Shown here: piece after piece, positions 1 through 8,697 of the stretch
How positions within the stretch are numbered: position 1 is the stretch's first letter
Layout: each line of letters opens with the position of its first letter
Origin: Bacteroidetes bacterium HGW-Bacteroidetes-5
Lineage (GTDB): Bacteria; Bacteroidota; Bacteroidia; Bacteroidales; UBA932
Assembly: GCA_002842515.1 (NCBI GenBank)
Contig: PHDC01000001.1
Coordinates: forward strand, 434,001-498,000
Direction: 5' to 3'
Length of the DNA stretch: 64,000 nucleotides
Made by a program: the position numbers and the translations under genes
The notes under the pieces: model-generated
Told to the model about the DNA's origin: nothing
Database searches by the model: none
The model's input: the letters and a program-made list of their open reading frames with translations, nothing else

Positions 1-37
1 AAGCAACCGGAGGTTAATTGTAAATGTGCAGTGTGAT

Positions 38-898
38 ATGAAAAAGTTTCTCTCTCTTCTCTTGACCGGTATTATTTTCCCGTTATCCTGTAACAAATCA
101 GGTGATAACACGCATCAGGTGCATCACCTTAAATTTATCACCTACAACACACCAGCCACAAAAGGTCAATCAGCATTCACAACAGGAAACAGATCTTCAA
201 TTTTAGTATTTGAATCGGAATCTCTCTGTCAATATTTTGGAGGCACACCGGTGTTTGCGACAGGAGGGTCAGAAGGTGAACTGGTTCCTCAAAATAGTAT
301 TTCACTTGTGAAAGGGAGCTACGATATCTACTCTCTCTCTCTCAATAACAGTCAAAACCCATCGCTTGTGTTTGAAAACGGCCTCTGCAGGGAGTTGGAA
401 AATGGAATAGACTACCTGTGGGCGGCTCAAAAAAATGTAATGGTAAACACCGACAAAGTTATTGTATTCAACTATAAGCGCCTTGCTTGTCTTGTTACAT
501 TTAAAGTTAAAGCGGACACATCTATTAAAAACCTGGTGATAAGAGATATGAAACTAAGTGCTCCAAAAACAGACTCAATATTTTTGGATCTATCACAAGG
601 TAAAATAAGTAGCTCAACTACTTGCGGCTCTCTAATTTCAATTGGAGGAAGTGGCAATGAACGATCGGCCATTATAGTTCCAAAAGAGGGTTCTACATAC
701 CTTGAGGTAGAGTTGGACGCAACGATAAACGGATTGGTTGTAACAGAAAAGAAATATAGCACAGTACTCGATATTGAGTTCATATCCGGCAACTTGTACG
801 AGATAGAACTCGAGATTGACAGCAGTAAGATTGCAGCATTAACTACAACTGTATCTGAATGGAGATTAAAAAACAATCTGGTAATATATGCCCGTTAA
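38..898 (+). CDS. Fimbrillin-family lipoprotein, first of three tandem paralogues
   Basis: Predicted pilus structural subunit of the Bacteroidetes type V class, made as a lipoprotein (286 aa). I chose the ATG at 38 rather than the in-frame GTG at 26 because it puts a basic start (MKKF) directly before the hydrophobic segment and the lipobox PLSC, with Cys18 as the lipidated residue. A Thr-Lys pair (K42) follows about 24 residues after the Cys. The core motif KGSYDIYSLSLNN, the NGIDYLWAA segment and the C-terminal TVSEW segment are shared with the proteins at 1832 and 2722. It is the first complete gene of a co-directional fimbrial locus, 17 bp ahead of the next start. The family assignment rests on these motifs and the context. 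Its exact role (stalk or accessory subunit) is unknown. Confidence 0.75.
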   Translation: MKKFLSLLLTGIIFPLSCNKSGDNTHQVHHLKFITYNTPATKGQSAFTTGNRSSILVFESESLCQYFGGTPVFATGGSEGELVPQNSISLVKGSYDIYSLSLNNSQNPSLVFENGLCRELENGIDYLWAAQKNVMVNTDKVIVFNYKRLACLVTFKVKADTSIKNLVIRDMKLSAPKTDSIFLDLSQGKISSSTTCGSLISIGGSGNERSAIIVPKEGSTYLEVELDATINGLVVTEKKYSTVLDIEFISGNLYEIELEIDSSKIAALTTTVSEWRLKNNLVIYAR

Positions 899-915
899 AC
901 TTTATTTGCCATAAA

Positions 916-1803
916 ATGAATAAACCAGCGTTTACAACTCTTTTAACCTTCACCGTAATCTCACTGCTAAGTGCAAACTCTTGTATAAAAGAGAACTATT
1001 CAATCTGTCCCGATTATGGTAAGTATCGGATTACCTTCTGTCAGAGGAGTGGTATAGAACAAAAGGCAGCTATGAACGCTATTGTGATATATAACTCCGT
1101 TGACAGGGAGGGTAGTTCGAGCGGAGTGTGCAGATTTACAAGAGCTCCGGGAGATTCAATGTTAAATCAGGAGAAGCCGTTGAGACTCTATCCGGGTGAT
1201 TATAATTTTAAAGCCTTCCTCACAAAAGGTGCAATTCAATTCAATAATAATATGGTTAAGATAAAAAACAGAGAGCTTCACGTGATGGCCGATACCATTG
1301 AGCGTGTATCAAAGAGGGGAGAAAACAGAGTCCTGTTGACATTTGTCCTCTCAAACTCTTTGATAGAGGTAAAATGCAATTTGGATCCCAAATACAAGAA
1401 TCTCTACCAGGTGTATGATGTAGAGATGAGCGCTCCGGATGACCGGGATATCTTTCTCGATACAGAGAGCGGATGTTGCAACTACTCACAATCAATCACC
1501 GAATTCTACGACTATTTTCTCTATAGTGAGATCTCAGACATATTCGAGTACTACTGTGTTCCATTTTTAGGCGGATGCTATCTCAATTTTCGCTTTAGGT
1601 TATGTCCATTAAATGTAGATGAAGATTCAGTAAGTGAACAGACCATCATACTGCAGAGCAGATTATTTCTAAATATGGAGATAAGTCAGGGGAGAGCCTA
1701 CAGGTTCACTTTTGATGTAACTCCGTATGAGATTAACTATCTCTCTACCTCGGTCAGAGATTGGTTCGATAATGATTGTATCGAAGAGATACCTCTATTA
1801 TAA
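916..1803 (+). CDS. Fimbrial-locus lipoprotein, possible FimB/Mfa2-type anchor or accessory subunit
   Basis: 295 aa lipoprotein. The ATG at 916 gives the signal peptide MNKPAFTTLLTFTVI and lipobox ANSC; an in-frame upstream start would overlap the previous gene and spoil the signal. The mature N-terminus, CIKENYSICPDYGKY, resembles the Cys-rich start of FimB/Mfa2 anchor proteins (CxK...CP). The C-terminus carries a TSVRDW segment like the TVSEW and TVDDW segments that end the neighbouring fimbrillins. It lacks their KGSYDFYSLS motif, so it is a different subunit type. It lies between two fimbrillin genes, consistent with an anchor or assembly subunit. The similarity is weak, and a DUF5119-like assignment is also possible. 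Confidence 0.5.
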   Translation: MNKPAFTTLLTFTVISLLSANSCIKENYSICPDYGKYRITFCQRSGIEQKAAMNAIVIYNSVDREGSSSGVCRFTRAPGDSMLNQEKPLRLYPGDYNFKAFLTKGAIQFNNNMVKIKNRELHVMADTIERVSKRGENRVLLTFVLSNSLIEVKCNLDPKYKNLYQVYDVEMSAPDDRDIFLDTESGCCNYSQSITEFYDYFLYSEISDIFEYYCVPFLGGCYLNFRFRLCPLNVDEDSVSEQTIILQSRLFLNMEISQGRAYRFTFDVTPYEINYLSTSVRDWFDNDCIEEIPLL

Positions 1804-1831
1804 AAACTTATTAAAAACAAATTAAACTATT

Positions 1832-2719
1832 ATGATGATGAAAAAGATTGTAGCAGCTGTGTGCCTGATTGTGTTTGGAATGCAATCGTGTGAAAAATCA
1901 GAGATTTCAAAAAATGAATCAGAGATGAGGTTTTCTGCCTCCTATGATTTGGAGCCCTTAACAAAAGCACCAATACCATTTCCCTCCGGGAACAAATCCA
2001 CAATATTCGGTTACACTGCAGGAGCAAATCTCACTTCTGCCACGCCTGTCGCCGGAACTCCTCTTGAGGCTACAGGAGCTGGAACAGGAGTATTAACACC
2101 AGATAGTCCCCTTTTTTTACCAAAGGGGAGTTACGACTTCTATTCGCTCTCAATTAACAGCACCACTCAGGCAGGAGTTACTTTTACATCCGGAGTATCA
2201 GGTCAGCTCGTAAACCAGAGAGATTATATTTGGGCTAAACACACTTCGGTGGCTCAGGGAGGTTCGGTTACCTTTGCATATACTCATAAAGCTGTCGGCA
2301 TCGAGGTAAATATTACCGCAGGCACAGGAGTATCTGCTATGAGTGTGACCTCTATAAGGTTTACACCGACCAAGGCAGATGCTTCGTCCAAAATGACTCT
2401 CTCTACCGGAGTTATTGGTTCGGCTGCAGATAAAGATGTGCTTACTGCTATGAACCTTACCGCTGCAAAAGGAAGTTACATTATGCTGCCTATGGCTTCC
2501 CAATCTTTGGACATTGAGGTTACGGTAAATGCAACAATCGGAGGAGTTTCCCAAACCGCAAAGGTATACACCGGAGTTGTTCCTGCGAGAGCATACGCAG
2601 CTGGTACATACTACACAATAAATCTCACAATATCTGCAACAGCTCTCACATTTACTGGTAGCACCGTAGATGATTGGACTACCCAGACGATAACAGGAGT
2701 TACTCTCACGGAGCAGTAG
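1832..2719 (+). CDS. Fimbrillin-family lipoprotein, second paralogue
   Basis: 295 aa pilus subunit candidate. The start is ATGATGATG, so any of three adjacent ATGs could be used. Signal peptide KKIVAAVCLIVFG with lipobox MQSC (Cys20). The Thr-Lys pair LTKAP (K45) sits at the same relative place as in its paralogues. Core motifs are KGSYDFYSLSINS and NQRDYIWAKH, followed by a Thr/Ala/Gly/Ser-rich beta-sandwich sequence and the end TVDDWTTQTITG. Of the three it is the richest in Ser, Thr and Ala and poorest in Cys, as expected of a surface-exposed repeated subunit, so it is my best guess for the major stalk protein (inference). It ends 2 bp before the start of the next fimbrillin, implying co-translation. 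Confidence 0.78.
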   Translation: MMMKKIVAAVCLIVFGMQSCEKSEISKNESEMRFSASYDLEPLTKAPIPFPSGNKSTIFGYTAGANLTSATPVAGTPLEATGAGTGVLTPDSPLFLPKGSYDFYSLSINSTTQAGVTFTSGVSGQLVNQRDYIWAKHTSVAQGGSVTFAYTHKAVGIEVNITAGTGVSAMSVTSIRFTPTKADASSKMTLSTGVIGSAADKDVLTAMNLTAAKGSYIMLPMASQSLDIEVTVNATIGGVSQTAKVYTGVVPARAYAAGTYYTINLTISATALTFTGSTVDDWTTQTITGVTLTEQ

Positions 2720-2721
2720 TT

Positions 2722-3654
2722 ATGAAACCCGGAAAACTAATCTGGATAGCTCTCCTTTTTGCACCTCTGCACCTCTGCTGTATCAAGGAGAGGTGCTGCG
2801 GGTGTGATTCACACTCAGTGAAGGATACCACATCTCTTCTTGTCTCTTTTAGTGGAGATTACGAAAGAGGTGTCGTGACAAAAAGTAGCAGCTCTGCCTT
2901 TCCGGCCGGAATAATGACCTCAATTTTCGCATTTTCCAGCGGTGAAAATCCTGCAGTCTATCCATCTTTCCCCGGAACTCCCATTATTGCTGTCTCAGAT
3001 ATCTACGGCAATCTAAGTGTAAGTAGCAGTAAGTACCTTTTTGTACCTGCCGGAATATATGATTTTTACTCTGTATCTGCTAATAATCAATCTCTTATGG
3101 ATATTAAAATAGAGAAGGGAATCTCTGCCCCTCTTATTAATGGTGTAGATTACCTTTGGAGCAGTGGCAGGGAGACGGAGGTCAAGACAAACACCAATGT
3201 ATCTCTTGTTTTTTCTCACAGAGCGGCAAGAGTGGTTGTTACATTTACAGAGGGTGACGGGGTGAGAGATCTTATAGTAAAAAACGCATCGATTTATGCA
3301 ACAAAAGAGGGTGCCAGAATGGTTCTCTCTACCGGCGAGATTCCGCCTGCCGGCACAGTTAATAGTATAAGTATACCAATGAAGGTCAATTACAGGAGTG
3401 CAGAAGAGATAATATTACCACTTCAAAATGGTATTTCAATCCCTTTTGAAGTAGAGATAGAGGCATCACTCTCCGGGGTAATCGTTGATTCTAAAATATA
3501 CAGAGGGCTTATCCCCTCTCCGCAGGGTGGGTTTATGGGGGGAAATGCATATCACTTCACGGCAAAAGTAAGCAGTACATCCATAACTTTTTTTGCAGCA
3601 GTTACAGTTGAGTGGGAAGACAAATCTATAACCAATTTAGATATATATGAATAG
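2722..3654 (+). CDS. Fimbrillin-family lipoprotein, third paralogue, Cys-rich N-terminus
   Basis: 310 aa. The ATG at 2722 follows the stop of the previous gene by 2 bp and gives the signal MKPGKLIWIALLFAPLHL with a lipobox at LCC. The mature N-terminus is unusual in having five cysteines (CCIKERCCGC) where its paralogues have one or two. The Thr-Lys pair VVTKSS is at K54. Core motifs are PAGIYDFYSVSANN and NGVDYLWSSG; the C-terminal segment is TVEWEDKSITN. It overlaps the DUF3575 gene by 8 bp. The paralogy to the proteins at 38 and 1832 is clear; whether it is a stalk, adaptor or minor subunit is unknown. Confidence 0.72.
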   Translation: MKPGKLIWIALLFAPLHLCCIKERCCGCDSHSVKDTTSLLVSFSGDYERGVVTKSSSSAFPAGIMTSIFAFSSGENPAVYPSFPGTPIIAVSDIYGNLSVSSSKYLFVPAGIYDFYSVSANNQSLMDIKIEKGISAPLINGVDYLWSSGRETEVKTNTNVSLVFSHRAARVVVTFTEGDGVRDLIVKNASIYATKEGARMVLSTGEIPPAGTVNSISIPMKVNYRSAEEIILPLQNGISIPFEVEIEASLSGVIVDSKIYRGLIPSPQGGFMGGNAYHFTAKVSSTSITFFAAVTVEWEDKSITNLDIYE

Positions 3655-4186
3655 ATTAATCACTCTCCAGACTATTTTTGCCTTTGGTCTGCTATCTGTT
3701 AAATGCCACGCACAAAATTACAGCATTGGATCTAGCCTGACCGCATCGGCACTTGGATCATTAAACATTGAGGCATCTGGAGCAATCTCGGGAAAGGTTT
3801 CATTTCATCTGCCCCTGTTATGGGCCCCTTTTCAACTCAATGAGAAGACTAAGTTAAAGCTCTTCGCTCTACAACCCGGTGCCAGATGGTGGTTCTGGCA
3901 CGTCTATTCAGGATTTTTTGCCGGTACTTATGCAACATACGCAAGGTTCAATGCCGGGATATATAACTACAGACACGATGGTTATGCTTTCGGGGTGTCG
4001 TTTAGCGGAGGTTACACCAAGATGCTTACAAGAAGATGGAATATTGAAATTGAGTTGGGAGGAGGCCTTTTTTATACAAAATATGATCTGTTCCTGAATG
4101 AGTTGTGTGGTGAATATTTAAGCAGCACATCAAATATGATGCTAGTCCCATCTAAGGTTAATATCTCTTTTGTCTATATTCTCTAA
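3647..4186 (+). CDS. DUF3575-family exported protein
   Basis: 179 aa, with a cleavable signal peptide ending near CHAQ (signal peptidase I type, no lipobox). The rest is rich in aromatics and glycine: FAGTYATYARFNAGIYNYRH, GYAFGVSFSGGYTKML, WNIEIELGGGLFYTKYD. Alternating amphipathic strands suggest an outer-membrane beta-barrel, as in DUF3575 proteins, which are habitually found with DUF3868 and fimbrillin genes in Bacteroidales. It overlaps the preceding fimbrillin by 8 bp and precedes the DUF3868-like gene by 8 bp. The likely role is outer-membrane support for fimbrial assembly (inference from co-occurrence). Confidence 0.75.
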   Translation: MNRLITLQTIFAFGLLSVKCHAQNYSIGSSLTASALGSLNIEASGAISGKVSFHLPLLWAPFQLNEKTKLKLFALQPGARWWFWHVYSGFFAGTYATYARFNAGIYNYRHDGYAFGVSFSGGYTKMLTRRWNIEIELGGGLFYTKYDLFLNELCGEYLSSTSNMMLVPSKVNISFVYIL

Positions 4187-4194
4187 TTACCAAA

Positions 4195-6081
4195 ATGAAC
4201 AGAGCCACTCTCTTTTTGACAATTCTGTCATTTACGACATCTTGTACACCATCTCTCTATAGAATAAAGAGAGATCGGGTAGTTCCTCTTATCTCTCACG
4301 CCCTATATTCAGACGAGAGTTATAATCTTGACCACCGTAGCTCCAACAACTCTAAATCGTTTACATTTAAAGGTTCAGATGGAAAAGAGATAATAATTAA
4401 TGAGGCCGTTAAAGATCCCCAAAGCGGAGAGATGGTGAGGTTGAGACATCTAAATGAGATCTATGTATCCGCTAAATCTCTCAACATCTCTGAGAGAGGC
4501 GGAGTGGTACGGCTTGATTTTATTATAAGAGTGCCTGAGTCTCTCCAGAAGAGCGAATGGCAGACAACACTGCTGCCAATACTCACCAGAGGGGCGGATA
4601 CAATACATCTTGAGAAGATTATTCTCACCGGATATGGTTTTAAACGTTCTCAAATAAAAGGATATAAAAGGTATGAAAGATTTCTGAGAACCATTATTCC
4701 GGACGATGCAGATTTTATTGAGGTCTATACAGACCTTCCGAATCTTGCTATTTTTCTTGACAGACATCTCCCGGTGTCCAGGCTGATTTCCGGAATTGAA
4801 AATGACTCAATAACAACTCGTTTTGGAGTTAGCGAAAAAAAGATATTGGAACATTATCTAAAGGAGTGGCTTATTGAACGAAACAATCGTAAAAAGGAGG
4901 AGAGACAGAGACTCTTTTTAAAATATGTTAAGCACCCCTACATTAAAAACTCTCGCCTTGATTCGGTTATTAAGATGGTTAACGGAGATTTTGCATACCA
5001 CTACTCGCAGGAGCTAAATACAACCGAAAGTTCAAAAAAAATCTCGCTCAATATATGCGCTCAGGTAAAGAGTATTTGGGGCAGCTCTCTGACACTCCCC
5101 TGTTCCGATACCTTAAACTACTATATCTCATCAATGATCAATTTCACCGACACAACTAAAAGATATATAAGTAAAGTGGTGGAGAGAAGAGTTATAGAGA
5201 GCTTTGATACCCGGATAAATTTTGGAGTAAACAGCACCGAGATTGACCCGGAACTGGATAGTAACCGTTTTTATCTATCTAGGTTAAGGGATTATATATC
5301 AAATGTATGCCGGAAAAACCTCTACAATACAGACTCAGTAATTATAACAGCATTCTCCTCTCCCGAGGGACCCTTTAAGCTTAATGAAGATCTATCAATC
5401 CACAGAGGAGAGTCGGTATACAGATACTTCAAAAGGAGTATCGACTCTCTCAAAATGGACTCATTAAGCGGCCCCATAGTGAAACGGGTAAGTGTTGCAG
5501 AAGATTGGCCCGGGCTTAGGAATCTTATACTCCTGGAGGTAAACCTTAAAGACAAGAGTTCTATCCTTGAGCTATTTACAATTAAAGACCCGGATATTCG
5601 AGAGAGTAAAATATTGTTGCACAAAGAGGATTACAGATATATTAAAGAGCGTCTCTACCCTACGCTGAGAAGGGTATCGTTTACATTTCATCTCTCTCGT
5701 AAGGATATGGAAAAGGATACGATTCACACATCTGAGGAGGATACACTCTATATGAGAGGCGTGCTTCATCTCCAGAGAAGGGAGTACGCCAGGGCAGTTG
5801 AGATTCTTAAAGAGTACAGAGACATTAACAGTGCGATTGCGTACCTCTCTATGGGTAAAGATTTTTCTGCATCCGAGATTCTCTCCTCCCTTAAAGAGAG
5901 CGCCAGTGTTTTGTATCTAAAGGCTATAGTTGCATCAATAAGAGGAGATGAAGAGAGTGCGGTAAATCTCTTTTTAAGATCGGTTGAGTTGAACCTCTCA
6001 ATGGCATACAGAGGGGCGTTGGATCCTGAGATCTCATTCTTAATAAAAAAGTATAACCTCAATAACGAGATATTTAGATGA
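4195..6081 (+). CDS. DUF3868-like lipoprotein with OmpA-like and TPR-like regions
   Basis: 628 aa. Signal peptide MNRATLFLTILSF with lipobox TTSC. The N-terminal part (about 60-330) resembles DUF3868 proteins that sit beside DUF3575 in Bacteroidales fimbrial loci. Residues about 340-430 look OmpA-like (VIITAFSSPEGPFKLNEDLS followed by a HRGESVYRYF stretch), the segment that binds peptidoglycan in OmpA relatives. The C-terminal 110 residues form TPR-like helices (YMRGVLHLQRREYARAVEIL). A lipidated protein with a peptidoglycan-binding module could tie the fimbrial base to the wall. The ATGA overlap with the next gene (6078-6081) indicates translational coupling. Confidence 0.7.
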   Translation: MNRATLFLTILSFTTSCTPSLYRIKRDRVVPLISHALYSDESYNLDHRSSNNSKSFTFKGSDGKEIIINEAVKDPQSGEMVRLRHLNEIYVSAKSLNISERGGVVRLDFIIRVPESLQKSEWQTTLLPILTRGADTIHLEKIILTGYGFKRSQIKGYKRYERFLRTIIPDDADFIEVYTDLPNLAIFLDRHLPVSRLISGIENDSITTRFGVSEKKILEHYLKEWLIERNNRKKEERQRLFLKYVKHPYIKNSRLDSVIKMVNGDFAYHYSQELNTTESSKKISLNICAQVKSIWGSSLTLPCSDTLNYYISSMINFTDTTKRYISKVVERRVIESFDTRINFGVNSTEIDPELDSNRFYLSRLRDYISNVCRKNLYNTDSVIITAFSSPEGPFKLNEDLSIHRGESVYRYFKRSIDSLKMDSLSGPIVKRVSVAEDWPGLRNLILLEVNLKDKSSILELFTIKDPDIRESKILLHKEDYRYIKERLYPTLRRVSFTFHLSRKDMEKDTIHTSEEDTLYMRGVLHLQRREYARAVEILKEYRDINSAIAYLSMGKDFSASEILSSLKESASVLYLKAIVASIRGDEESAVNLFLRSVELNLSMAYRGALDPEISFLIKKYNLNNEIFR

Positions 6082-8645
6082 AAAGAGCGAACAGAAGTTG
6101 GTTGATGCTCTCTATGGTTATGATTTTATCGCTATCGTGCGGCAAGGAGTACCTGGAGAGCATATCAAAGAAGGGTGGAGCGAGGGTCGCCGATAGCATC
6201 ATTGCCGGGGTAGGCAGAGTTAGAGTTGAAATACAAATAATTGACGACTTAAAGACTAAAGCGTACAATATAAATGATATAATCTCAAACTACACAATAC
6301 TGGTATACGATTCGTCCGGTGAAAAAAGATTTCACGGATACTCCGCAAACAGTGGCAGTATGGATATCGTAGTACCAACGGGTGAGATTACTGTTGCGGT
6401 AATCGGAAACATAGGAGAGATAGATAGCACTTACTATACCAAAACAGATTCGCTTTGGAGTGCAAGAACATCTTTAATGCACTCCCCTTCAAATGGAGTT
6501 TTATACACAGGCGTTGCAAATATTAACATAACTCAGAATCAGAACGATGTCTCAATATTACTCAAAAGGGTTATTGCTAAGGTTACCGTTGTGCTTAACA
6601 GGAGTCAACTCAATGAAGATGTGTCTCTTGAAATAACTAAGATTCAGCTGAAAAATGTACCTCTCTCCGTAAAACTCTTTAGCAACAACACTCCGGGAAT
6701 CTCTCAGATAGTTGAGGATGGAGACTATATTACGACAAATCTGGAGCCGGTAAATCACGAAACGGCATCTGCTATCTATCTATTCGAAAATATGCAGGGA
6801 GATATTGGCAGTAACTCAATTCCATCATTGAAATATGCAGGAACAAAGAGTAATGTCTGTTCATATCTTGAAATTACAGCAAACTATATAAGTCCTGCAA
6901 AAACCGGTGTAATAAAATACCGAAGCTTTTTGGGTGAGAACTCCACAAACAACTTCGATGTTATAAGGGAGACACACTATAAAGAGACAATTCTATTTAC
7001 GGGATCTTCAATCAATGAGTCCTCCTGGAGAGTAGATGTGAGCAATCTTTCAAACTTGTCATATTATATAACCACATCTGCATCACCGGAAAATGGGGGA
7101 GTTGTATATGGAGCCGGATACTACAATTATGGCGATTTTCCCTGTTTATTGGCGGTACCAAATACAAACTACATCTTTACAGGATGGTCTCCTGTTATAA
7201 GTGCCGTAACTTGTGATCAAAGCTATACTGCACATTTTCTTTATGATCCGCCCCAAGTTGTCGTTACAGGAATCACAATATCTCCGACCTCTATTACACT
7301 TTATAAAGGTGATAATCATCTGATTGAGGCACAAGTTCTGCCGGGGAATGCAACTGTTAAAGATATTAACTGGAGTTCTGCCAACAACAATGTAGTCCAA
7401 GTAGATGCAACCGGCATAGTGACAGCCGTGAATGCCGGAAGTAGCTCTATTATTGCCACAACTGCCCAAGGTGGGTACTCTGCAACCTGTTCTATTACAG
7501 TATTGGAAAAAGTTTTCAATCTCAATATCACAAATATCACATTAAAATATGGAGAGAGTGCCTCAATCGGATTCGAAACATCTCCTTCTGCCACCCCTAT
7601 ATGGAGCAGCGACAATATCTCTGTTGCCTCGGTAACATCTGCCGGAGTTGTGACTGCCGGGAACATTACCTCCACAACAACAATAAGGGCGGTTGCAAAT
7701 GGAATTAATCGCAGTTGTATTGTGAATGTGGTTGCTCCTGTTGTGCCGGTAAGTGGCATCTCTCTGGATAGGAGTGCTGTTACACTTTTAAGCGGAGGTA
7801 ACCAGACAACATTAACAGCCAGCGTCTCACCTTCAAATGCAACGAATAAAACGGTAATCTGGAGCAGCTCCAACTCATCGGTTGCAACTGTCTCACAAGG
7901 AGTAATCACTTCGACAAACCCAGGGAGTTGTATCATAACAGCGACAACTTCAGATGGAGGTTATTCGGCAAACTGCATAGTAAATGTAGAGAGTCCGAAA
8001 ATCCCGGTAACATCAATCGTGTTAAGTAACTCTTCATTAAAACTTGACAAGGGTGAGAGTGGTCAACTCTACGCAACCGTTTATCCTTTCAACGCTACAA
8101 ATAGTAGTGTTGAGTGGATATCATCGGACGAATCTGTTGCATCAGTAGATATTACAAGTGGGTTGATCGTGGCAAAAGAGTATGGTGTTACCGTTATAAC
8201 TGCCAGAAATCCCTTAAGCGGAGTAATAGCACAATGTGTGGTGAGCGTCTATCTTCCACTTTCGGTATATGTAAGCACAAATGAAATATATAGTTACAAC
8301 CCCGACACAAATGAAACTATCGGGGCGGAGGTTATTCTTTACGCAAGGGTAAGTATGAGTGTCCCTTCAAATATGTCAATTGTAAACTCAATTTCACCAT
8401 TTGTTACGGTAAGTGTCAACTACTCATATTTATATAACGGTATTCAAACTTCGGGAATAACCACTCTGATGCTAAATAACACAAACAATAATGACACTCC
8501 TTGGATTTACACATCAGGAATTTCACAAATATTCAGTTTTACATCACCTATGAGCGAGATGGAGATTATAAATTCAGTAAGCTCGTTCAGTTACACAGTT
8601 ATACCCGGGAGTGCATATATAAACCTATACCACATTAAATGGTAA
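6078..8645 (+). CDS. Fimbrial tip-like adhesin: DUF4906-like N-terminus, InlB-type repeat, four BIG2 Ig domains
   Basis: 855 aa lipoprotein (lipobox LSLSC). Residues about 25-325 resemble the fimbrial tip/DUF4906 class (LFENMQGDIGSN; GVIKYRSFLGENSTNNFDV; SSWRVDVSNLS). Residues about 330-392 look like a divergent InlB B-repeat (ASPENGGVVYGAGYYNYGDF ... FTGWSPVI ... YTAHF). Four bacterial Ig-like group 2 units follow, at about 393-477, 478-555, 556-645 and 646-732, each with the pattern W-S-S/D-N...V-A-x-V...G-x-I/V-T-A. The last 120 residues match nothing I recognise. A Thr-Lys (LKTKAY) occurs near the start, as in the fimbrillins. The domain order suggests a tip adhesin that projects a binding head. 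It is translationally coupled to the DUF3868-like gene. Confidence 0.7.
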   Translation: MKRANRSWLMLSMVMILSLSCGKEYLESISKKGGARVADSIIAGVGRVRVEIQIIDDLKTKAYNINDIISNYTILVYDSSGEKRFHGYSANSGSMDIVVPTGEITVAVIGNIGEIDSTYYTKTDSLWSARTSLMHSPSNGVLYTGVANINITQNQNDVSILLKRVIAKVTVVLNRSQLNEDVSLEITKIQLKNVPLSVKLFSNNTPGISQIVEDGDYITTNLEPVNHETASAIYLFENMQGDIGSNSIPSLKYAGTKSNVCSYLEITANYISPAKTGVIKYRSFLGENSTNNFDVIRETHYKETILFTGSSINESSWRVDVSNLSNLSYYITTSASPENGGVVYGAGYYNYGDFPCLLAVPNTNYIFTGWSPVISAVTCDQSYTAHFLYDPPQVVVTGITISPTSITLYKGDNHLIEAQVLPGNATVKDINWSSANNNVVQVDATGIVTAVNAGSSSIIATTAQGGYSATCSITVLEKVFNLNITNITLKYGESASIGFETSPSATPIWSSDNISVASVTSAGVVTAGNITSTTTIRAVANGINRSCIVNVVAPVVPVSGISLDRSAVTLLSGGNQTTLTASVSPSNATNKTVIWSSSNSSVATVSQGVITSTNPGSCIITATTSDGGYSANCIVNVESPKIPVTSIVLSNSSLKLDKGESGQLYATVYPFNATNSSVEWISSDESVASVDITSGLIVAKEYGVTVITARNPLSGVIAQCVVSVYLPLSVYVSTNEIYSYNPDTNETIGAEVILYARVSMSVPSNMSIVNSISPFVTVSVNYSYLYNGIQTSGITTLMLNNTNNNDTPWIYTSGISQIFSFTSPMSEMEIINSVSSFSYTVIPGSAYINLYHIKW

Positions 8646-8697
8646 CAGAGACAGAATCAACCCTACAAATTATAAACTAATACTTAAAACAACTATT

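Noticed and set aside
1-37. Possible 3' end of an upstream gene
   Set aside because: Stops at 15-17 and 34-36 could end a gene from outside the window, but fewer than 12 codons are visible and nothing is recognisable.
472-876. 134-codon minus-strand frame opposite the first fimbrillin
   Set aside because: Antisense to a gene with paralogues, signal peptide and conserved motifs.
7316-7936. 206-codon minus-strand frame opposite the Ig-repeat region
   Set aside because: It is antisense to the BIG2 repeats; the plus-strand product has recognisable domains and a signal peptide, the minus-strand one has neither.
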